NCBI GenBank assembly: GCA_016870675.1
Contig: VGAU01000036.1
Location: forward strand, 1-11,340
Direction of reading: 5' to 3'
Length of the DNA stretch: 11,340 bases
From: Actinomycetota bacterium
Lineage (GTDB): Bacteria; Actinomycetota; Humimicrobiia; Humimicrobiales; Humimicrobiaceae
Made by a program: the position numbers and the translations under genes. Below the pieces are notes generated by a model that saw only the letters and a list, made by a program, of their open reading frames with translations, did no database searches and was not told the DNA's origin. Within the stretch, counting starts at the first letter, position 1. Every line of letters starts with the position of its first letter. Below are positions 6,947-11,340 of this stretch, piece after piece.

Positions 6947-7807
6947 CTATTTTTCATAATTATAAAATCCTTTTTTATTCTTCCTCCCAAGCATTCCTGC
7001 CTGAACCATTTTTTTAAGTAGCAGTCTTGGTTTATATTTTTCATCCTGCAATCCGTTGTATAGGGTTGTGATTGAATTTAGCAGTCCATCCAGACTGATA
7101 AAATCAGCTAACTCCATGGGACCCATTGGCAGATTAGCTCCAAGCTTCAATGCAGTATCTATATCTTCAGGCTTTACTCCCTCTTCAACTAGCTTTATTG
7201 CTTCATTAATAAAAGGAACTAGGAGCCTATTTACTATAAATCCAGGAGTATCTTTTGCAAGAACTGGAACTTTACTCAGTTTTTCTGCTACAGCCTTTGC
7301 AATTTGCACAGTTTCTTCTGATGTATTAAATCCTGGAGTTATTTCAACAAGTTTCATAAGTGGCACAGGATAGAAAAAATGCATTCCAACTATCTTATCT
7401 GCTCTTGATATCGTACCTGCAATTTCAGTAATCATTAAACATGAAGTATTGGTAGCAAAAACGACATCGTTTTGACAAATTTTATCAAATTCACCAAAAA
7501 CTTCTCTTTTCAGCTTTAAATCTTCAGTGACAGCTTCAATAAGATAGTCAATTTCTATAAAATCATTGCTATCAACAGTAATTTTTACTCTTTTTATGGC
7601 ATCATCAGCCTGGAAAGCATCGATATTGCCCTTCTCAACCAATCTATTAATCCTACTTTTGATTTCATCCAAAGATTTCCGCAACAGTTCTCTGCTAACA
7701 TCCTTTAATAAAACATCAAATCCTGATTGAGCTGCAGTCTGAGCAATTCCAGTTCCCATAAGACCTGCACCAAGAATGCCTATTTTTTTAACTTCCATCT
7801 CTACCAT
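6947..7807 (-). CDS. hbd: 3-hydroxybutyryl-CoA dehydrogenase
   Basis: This enzyme interconverts acetoacetyl-CoA and 3-hydroxybutyryl-CoA with NAD(P)H. The 286 residues form the usual two domains: Rossmann domain with GAGLMG (13-18) and Asp36 ending beta-2, then the helical dimerisation domain (TPGFIVNRLLVPF from 187). Catalytic Ser122 (TNTS), His143, Glu155 and Asn193 are present. The segment after the catalytic His reads HFFYPVPLMKLVEI, where most homologues have HFFNP, so Asn is replaced by Tyr146. The gene overlaps the end of the CoA-transferase by 7 nt, which implies translational coupling. ATG at 7807 lies only 3 nt after AGAAGG, while the next in-frame ATG at 7798 is 12 nt away; both are off the ideal spacing and the true start is uncertain by three residues. 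It ends the thiolase/CoA-transferase/dehydrogenase run. Confidence 0.93.
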   Translation of the reverse strand: MVEMEVKKIGILGAGLMGTGIAQTAAQSGFDVLLKDVSRELLRKSLDEIKSRINRLVEKGNIDAFQADDAIKRVKITVDSNDFIEIDYLIEAVTEDLKLKREVFGEFDKICQNDVVFATNTSCLMITEIAGTISRADKIVGMHFFYPVPLMKLVEITPGFNTSEETVQIAKAVAEKLSKVPVLAKDTPGFIVNRLLVPFINEAIKLVEEGVKPEDIDTALKLGANLPMGPMELADFISLDGLLNSITTLYNGLQDEKYKPRLLLKKMVQAGMLGRKNKKGFYNYEK

Positions 7808-9390
7808 TTACCTTCTGAATTAATAATTTTTAAAAATTTCTCTTTCAAGCCCAAATTTTTATCGCTGAAAATAATACTATCTATTAATTGTAAGTTCTTT
7901 GAAACTTTTGGTTTAAACTCCATCTTTGCAAAAATGTCTTTTTCAATATCCACTCCAGGCGCAATTTCAATCAGAGTCAAACCATTTTTTTCTAGCTTAA
8001 ACACTGCCCTTTCAGTTACAAAAATAACATGCTGACCAGTTTTTTGCGCATAATGTCCATTAAAAGTAAGATGTTCAACCTTATTTTTAAATTTTATTAT
8101 TTTACCCTCATTTTTTATTATTAATTTTTCATTTTCTATATTTACTTTTAGGCCTGAAGCTGTAAAAGCTCCGCAAAATATTACCCTTGGTGTGTTCTGT
8201 GATATATTTATGAATCCACCACATCCTGGAATATCTCCTGCAAATTTACTTACATTCACATTTCCATTGCCATCTATTTCAGCTAAACCTAAAAATGTTA
8301 TATCAAGCCCCCCACCATCATAGAAATCAAATTGATACGGTTGTTCAATAATAGCATCGCAATTAGAAGCAGCCCCAAAATTATAATCCCATGCTGGAAC
8401 TCCACCTATAACACCGCTTTCAATGGTTAAAGTTATCACATCAGAAACTTTTTCTTCATTTGCAATTGATGATACTCCTTCAGGTATCCCAATTCCCAAA
8501 TTAACTACTGCATAAGGAAATAATTCATAGGCAGCTCTTCTTGATATTATTTTCTTTATACCTATACCAAGTGGTTCAATATTTTCAACAGGAACATTTT
8601 TCTCACCACTAAAAGCTGGATTGTATTGATTTCCCAGAGTTTGCCTATGATTTTCTGCTTTGGCTACTACAATATAATCAACATATATACCTGGAACTCT
8701 TATTTCCTGTGGCTTTAAAAATCCACAGTTCACAATTCTTTCTACCTGTGCTATTACAATGCCTTTATTCGCCTTTGCAGCCTGTGCCTGTGAAATTATT
8801 TCCAGAATATTTGATTCTTTTTCTGTAGAAATATTACCTTTTAAATCTGCAGTTGTGCCTCTTATTATAGCTATGTTTACTTCTGGTAAATTGTAATGCA
8901 GATACTCATTGCCATTAATCTCAATTACTTTTACCAGATCTTCTTTTGTCATTTCATTTAATTTACCACCTGTTACACGAGGATCAACAAATGTTTCAAG
9001 ACCAACATGTGTAATCAAACCAGGTTTCTTGGAAGCAAGATGCCTGAAATATTGAGATATTATTCCCTGTGGCAAATTGTAGGCTTCGATTTTGTTTTCC
9101 ATAATTAACTTTACTATTCGAGGAATTTCTCCAAAGTGTGCACCTATTATTCTTTTCGTTAAGCCTTCATATCCTATATGATTAAGACCACCCATATTCC
9201 AGTCACCCTGTCCAGCAGCATGGAGCAATGTCAAATTTTTGGGATGGCCTGTTTCAAGAAATCTCTTTTCCAATGCAACAAAAACTTCTTCAGGAAAAAC
9301 AGCCATCATAAATCCAGAACTTGTGACTACATCATTATCTTTAATCTTCAAAACTGCTTTTTCTGCTGAAACTAATTTATTTTTTAACAA
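7801..9390 (-). CDS. Propionate/acetate CoA-transferase (Pct-type, fused alpha-beta)
   Basis: Class I CoA-transferases move CoA between short-chain acids through a glutamyl-CoA thioester. The 529-residue protein is a natural fusion of both subunit halves, as in Clostridium propionicum Pct and E. coli YdiF. The catalytic Glu324 lies in LTIESGVIGGVPA, at the same residue number as I recall for Pct. The following YQFDFYDGGGLDITFLGLAE, the CGGFINISQNTP segment (about 385-396) and GAFTASGLKV agree closely with Pct as I remember it. Start is TTG at 9390: AAGGAG lies 5 nt upstream and the next ATG is 27 codons inside. It follows the thiolase by 92 bp and overlaps hbd. Likely substrates are acetate, propionate, butyrate, 3-hydroxybutyrate or lactate; sequence alone does not choose between them. 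Confidence 0.92.
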   Translation of the reverse strand: MLKNKLVSAEKAVLKIKDNDVVTSSGFMMAVFPEEVFVALEKRFLETGHPKNLTLLHAAGQGDWNMGGLNHIGYEGLTKRIIGAHFGEIPRIVKLIMENKIEAYNLPQGIISQYFRHLASKKPGLITHVGLETFVDPRVTGGKLNEMTKEDLVKVIEINGNEYLHYNLPEVNIAIIRGTTADLKGNISTEKESNILEIISQAQAAKANKGIVIAQVERIVNCGFLKPQEIRVPGIYVDYIVVAKAENHRQTLGNQYNPAFSGEKNVPVENIEPLGIGIKKIISRRAAYELFPYAVVNLGIGIPEGVSSIANEEKVSDVITLTIESGVIGGVPAWDYNFGAASNCDAIIEQPYQFDFYDGGGLDITFLGLAEIDGNGNVNVSKFAGDIPGCGGFINISQNTPRVIFCGAFTASGLKVNIENEKLIIKNEGKIIKFKNKVEHLTFNGHYAQKTGQHVIFVTERAVFKLEKNGLTLIEIAPGVDIEKDIFAKMEFKPKVSKNLQLIDSIIFSDKNLGLKEKFLKIINSEGKW

Positions 9391-9395
9391 TGTTT

Positions 9396-9401
9396 CTCCT
9401 T
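9396..9401 (-). promoter_or_regulatory. Ribosome binding site deciding the TTG start of the CoA-transferase
   Basis: Minus-strand AAGGAG is followed by AAACA and then TTG TTA AAA AAT. No upstream ATG is in frame, and the homologous N-terminus (KLVSAEKAV) starts here, so TTG at 9390 is the start codon. Confidence 0.75.
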
Positions 9402-9412
9402 AAATATTTAAT

Positions 9413-9453
9413 CAAAAATCTGAAGCATTTCTTTTAAACATCTAAGATTTTTG
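9413..9453. repeat. Inverted repeat between thiolase and CoA-transferase genes
   Basis: Nine-base arms CAAAAATCT (9413-9421) and AGATTTTTG (9445-9453) are exact inverse complements around a 23-nt loop. The structure lies in the 92-bp spacer, ending about 12 nt before the ribosome binding site of the CoA-transferase. It could be an mRNA hairpin or operator half-sites; no U-run follows, so it is not a standard terminator. AT-richness lowers its significance. Confidence 0.35.
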
Positions 9454-9482
9454 CTTTTTTATATAGCTTTTTAAATAAATTT

Positions 9483-10664
9483 TTAAACAACTTCTATACA
9501 AACTGCATTTCCCTGTCCACCGCCACTGCACAGAGATGCCACTCCTAATTTTTTATTTCGCTTCTTAAGCTCCCTAATAAGAGTTAAAACAATTCTAACA
9601 CCACTTGATCCAACAGGATGTCCGAGTGCAATTGCTCCACCGTTAACATTTACTCTTGAAGGGTCTAAAGATAAATCTTTAATAACGGCAAGACACTGAG
9701 ATGCAAAAGCTTCATTTATTTCAAAAAGATCAATATCCTCAATTTTTAAATTCAATTTCCTTAGTAGATTTTTAATAGCTTGTGCTGGCGCAAAACCCAT
9801 TATTGCTGGTTCAATACCAGCATCTGCAAATCCCCTAATAATTGCTCTTATTAGTAAATTATTTTTTTCCGCATATTGAGAATCGGTTATAATTACTGTA
9901 GATGCCCCGTCACTTAAACCACAAGAATTGCCAGCTGTTACAGCTCCTCCTTCTTTAAAAACAGGCTTAAGCTTGGCTAATTTCTCTAAAGATGTATCTT
10001 CTCTAGGACATTCATCTTTAGTAAGTAACTCAGTCTTACCTTTTCCAACTACTACTTCGACTGGAACAATCTCTTCAAAAAAAATACCTTCTCGTACTGC
10101 CTTACAAGCTTTTTGGTGACTATTATATGCAAACTTATCTTGGTCTTCTCTTGAGATATTAAACTTTCCTGCAACATTCTCAGCTGTCATACCCATTGGT
10201 TGCTCAATAAAAGGATCTTGAAATCCATCAAAGAATAATTCATCTTCGAAAGTTCTTGGACTCATTTTTAATCCTTTCCTTACATCCATAACCAAGTAAG
10301 GAGCATTGCTCATACTTTCTGAACCAACCACAATAATCGCTTTAGCCTCGTTTGTCTTTATAGTCTGTGCCGCAACATTCATTGCTTTAACACCTGAACC
10401 ACATAGACTATTTAAATTCCAGCCAGTAGTTGTTAACGGTAAGCCACCTTTTAGTGCAACTTGCCTAGCAGGATTAGGTCGATTACCAACTTGGTGAACT
10501 ATAGCCATTATAACTTCATTTATTTCAACTTCTGATAAATTATTTCGTTTCATAAGTTCTTTTAAAACTATAGCACCTAGATCGACTGCATTTAGACTGC
10601 TCAGCCCTCCTAAAAATTTACCATTAATAGTTCTAATTCCATCACAAATTACTATTTCCTTCAT
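9483..10664 (-). CDS. Acetyl-CoA acetyltransferase (biosynthetic-type thiolase)
   Basis: Thiolase condenses two acetyl-CoA to acetoacetyl-CoA or runs in reverse. At 393 residues it matches the usual length. The acyl-accepting Cys88 (NSLCGSG), Asn317 (NEAFASQ), His349 (GHPVGSSG) and Cys379 (LCSGGGQGNA) form the complete active site in thiolase order. The GMTAEN motif at 158-163 is also present. One loop residue differs: the common GNASG(I/L)NDGAA reads GNSCGLSDGAS (245-255), placing Cys248 where Ser247 contacts the substrate in the Zoogloea enzyme. ATG at 10664 has AAGGGAAG upstream. It is the first gene of the acyl-CoA module, preceded by a 349-bp non-coding region, and probably co-transcribed with the CoA-transferase and hbd. 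The gene could be called thlA, atoB or phaA; I leave the symbol empty because the physiological direction is not known. Confidence 0.95.
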   Translation of the reverse strand: MKEIVICDGIRTINGKFLGGLSSLNAVDLGAIVLKELMKRNNLSEVEINEVIMAIVHQVGNRPNPARQVALKGGLPLTTTGWNLNSLCGSGVKAMNVAAQTIKTNEAKAIIVVGSESMSNAPYLVMDVRKGLKMSPRTFEDELFFDGFQDPFIEQPMGMTAENVAGKFNISREDQDKFAYNSHQKACKAVREGIFFEEIVPVEVVVGKGKTELLTKDECPREDTSLEKLAKLKPVFKEGGAVTAGNSCGLSDGASTVIITDSQYAEKNNLLIRAIIRGFADAGIEPAIMGFAPAQAIKNLLRKLNLKIEDIDLFEINEAFASQCLAVIKDLSLDPSRVNVNGGAIALGHPVGSSGVRIVLTLIRELKKRNKKLGVASLCSGGGQGNAVCIEVV

Positions 10665-10726
10665 TTTCTTCCCTTTATTCTTTTTTCTCTAATCTATTAA
10701 TTAAAAAATAAAAAAAATTTTATAAA

Positions 10727-10735
10727 ATAATAGCA
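10727..10735 (-). promoter_or_regulatory. Possible extended -10 promoter element for the thiolase operon
   Basis: Minus-strand TGC-TATTAT fits the extended -10 pattern TGn plus a 5/6 match to TATAAT, 63 bp before the thiolase start. No good -35 box stands 16-18 bp upstream. An alternative is the TTGACA at 10782-10777 paired with a poor AACAAT 17 bp on. A promoter is expected somewhere here, but the exact position is uncertain. Confidence 0.35.
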
Positions 10736-10753
10736 ACTTTTTATTCCATAATA

Positions 10754-10801
10754 TTGTTAACTGTTATTTAATTTTTGTCAACTAATAATTAAAATTGACA
10801 G
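10754..10801. repeat. Three phased TTGTYAA-type repeats upstream of the thiolase operon
   Basis: TTGTTAACT (10754-10762) and TTGTCAACT (10775-10783) are direct repeats differing by one base and spaced by 21 bp. A third copy in inverse orientation, TTGACAG, lies at 10795-10801, 20 bp further on. Spacing of about two helix turns would put all three on one face of the DNA, as for a regulator binding site. The last two also form the inverted repeat TGTCAA-N13-TTGACA. The site sits 90-137 bp before the thiolase start codon. The rest of the 349-bp region 10665-11013 is AT-rich, without a convincing gene. Confidence 0.35.
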
Positions 10802-10930
10802 CGATTAATCATCTTCCCTCTATTTTACACAAAATACCAGTTAAATCAGCATAAATTTAAAATAATTTTTAGAAACCATTTTCTGAATTGAGATTATTAT
10901 AAGGAAAAATATGCTATTTTTTTGATTTTG

Positions 10931-10951
10931 GAGTGCCTAAACTGCCAGGAT
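10931..10951. mobile_element. Possible terminal end of the insertion sequence carrying the transposase
   Basis: The plus strand starting GGAGTGCCTAAACTGCCAGG is more GC-rich than its surroundings and lies about 65 bp beyond the transposase stop codon, where an element end would be expected. The matching end is outside the window, so the terminal inverted repeat and any target duplication cannot be checked. The tract at 11001-11010 (TACGGGAGGG) is a competing candidate. Confidence 0.25.
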
Positions 10952-11013
10952 TTATGATAATATTAACAGCAGCTAAATGGTTGATTTATTAAAATACTAA
11001 TACGGGAGGGGTG

Positions 11014-11340
11014 TTATATCGGAATTGGCGGAATAGGTGAAAGAGGTCTTTTAGTAGTAAGAAATCCTGATTTTATCAAATTCATCAGGAAGACCTTTGC
11101 TTTTATGGATTTATCTTTAATGTTTCTTATGCGGAAGATATTAAAGATATTTACAACAATAAAAAGCAGTAGCAGAAAGGCTATTATTGCATTTTCGCTA
11201 TGCCTGTATATATGATCTGCATTCCACATATTTACCGTCTCGTTAAAACACTGGTTTTCAATCTGCCACCGGCTGTGACAGATACGTACAGTATTTTTTA
11301 AATCATCCAAATCATCTGTTTTAGTACAAGGCAGATTTGT
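11014..11340 (-). CDS. DDE transposase, C-terminal part (IS4-like), cut by window edge
   Basis: The frame is open from the window edge to the TAA at 11014-11016 and gives about 108 residues. The segment CHSRWQIENQCFNE contains the R-W-x-I-E-N-x-x-F-N pattern that surrounds the last catalytic Glu in many IS4-type DDE transposases (related to the Y-x2-R-x3-E-x6-K signature). It is followed by H-x3-NA and a long hydrophobic helix (IIAFLLLLFIVVNIFNIF), a common end for this group. A TTG at 11310 could be read as a start, but the homologous region continues upstream (TNLPCTKTDD), so the true start lies outside the window. The family within IS4-type elements is not fixed. Whether the element is intact cannot be told. 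It is the only mobile gene in the window and lies upstream of the thiolase operon. Confidence 0.75.
   Translation of the reverse strand, partial: TNLPCTKTDDLDDLKNTVRICHSRWQIENQCFNETVNMWNADHIYRHSENAIIAFLLLLFIVVNIFNIFRIRNIKDKSIKAKVFLMNLIKSGFLTTKRPLSPIPPIPI
11044..11096. repeat. Stem-forming inverted repeat within the 3' end of the transposase gene
   Basis: The right arm ATCAGGAAGACCT (11084-11096) pairs with two left segments, CCTGAT (11066-11071) and AGGTCTT (11044-11050), separated by a 15-nt bulge. The inner loop is 12 nt. It overlaps the last codons of the transposase gene. Such structures near element ends can block transcription entering from outside, but the role here is inference. Confidence 0.4.

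Noticed and set aside
10904..10992. Short plus-strand open stretch ending GVPKLPGFMIILTAAKWLIY
   Set aside because: It looks protein-like but is under 30 codons with no start in frame, no family match, and lies in the likely end of the insertion sequence.
1..11340. CRISPR array, tRNA, rRNA or phage genes
   Set aside because: I saw no regularly spaced repeats, cloverleaf-like GC-rich segments or phage-type proteins on either strand.

Overview
The window is AT-rich (about 30-35% G+C by eye). Every convincing gene lies on the minus strand, so the transcription order runs from high to low coordinates. The content fits an anaerobic, fermentative bacterium: thiolase, CoA-transferase and 3-hydroxyacyl-CoA dehydrogenase, sugar and deoxysugar enzymes, an alanine dehydrogenase, and start regions with good Shine-Dalgarno sequences, including two TTG starts. 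I cannot name the organism. A eukaryote-type hexokinase is uncommon in bacteria and, with deoC and a TIM-barrel sugar isomerase, recalls some uncultured anaerobic lineages (Atribacterota or Spirochaetota-like), but this is weak inference.

Layout in order of transcription. (1) 11340-11014: C-terminal part of a DDE transposase running off the window edge, followed by about 350 bp without a gene (10665-11013). That gap holds a possible insertion-sequence end and phased TTGTYAA-type repeats. (2) 10664-6947: an acyl-CoA module made of acetyl-CoA acetyltransferase, a propionate/acetate CoA-transferase of the Pct type (TTG start) and a 3-hydroxybutyryl-CoA dehydrogenase that overlaps it by 7 nt. (3) 6844-5987: a lone panB (ketopantoate hydroxymethyltransferase). 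(4) 5817-1692: a sugar or hydroxyacid cassette of D-2-hydroxyacid dehydrogenase, deoxyribose-phosphate aldolase, a metal-dependent sugar phosphate isomerase/epimerase-like TIM barrel, and a hexokinase-family sugar kinase. (5) 1691-1257: a 435-bp gap with a GC-rich hairpin like the right end of an IS200/IS605 element, an overlapping 15-codon mini-ORF with a strong ribosome binding site, and a near-consensus sigma-70 promoter. (6) 1256-180: an alanine dehydrogenase read from that promoter (TTG start), with an unusual cofactor pocket. (7) 64-1: the first 21 codons of a MoaD/ThiS-like sulfur carrier protein, cut by the window edge.

How the genes may work together: thiolase and Hbd interconvert acetyl-CoA and 3-hydroxybutyryl-CoA, and the CoA-transferase can load or unload the acids. 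No crotonase, acyl-CoA dehydrogenase or EtfAB is present, so a complete butyrate pathway is not shown. Alanine dehydrogenase (alanine/pyruvate), a D-2-hydroxyacid dehydrogenase (pyruvate/D-lactate is possible) and a Pct-like CoA-transferase (lactate/lactyl-CoA in characterised relatives) are the first three enzyme types of alanine fermentation by the acrylate route, but the dehydratase is not seen. The hexokinase/isomerase/DeoC group suggests breakdown of a phosphorylated (deoxy)sugar to acetaldehyde and a triose phosphate. I found no toxin, defence, CRISPR, phage, tRNA or rRNA signal, and I regard most of the window as ordinary metabolism with a few real oddities.
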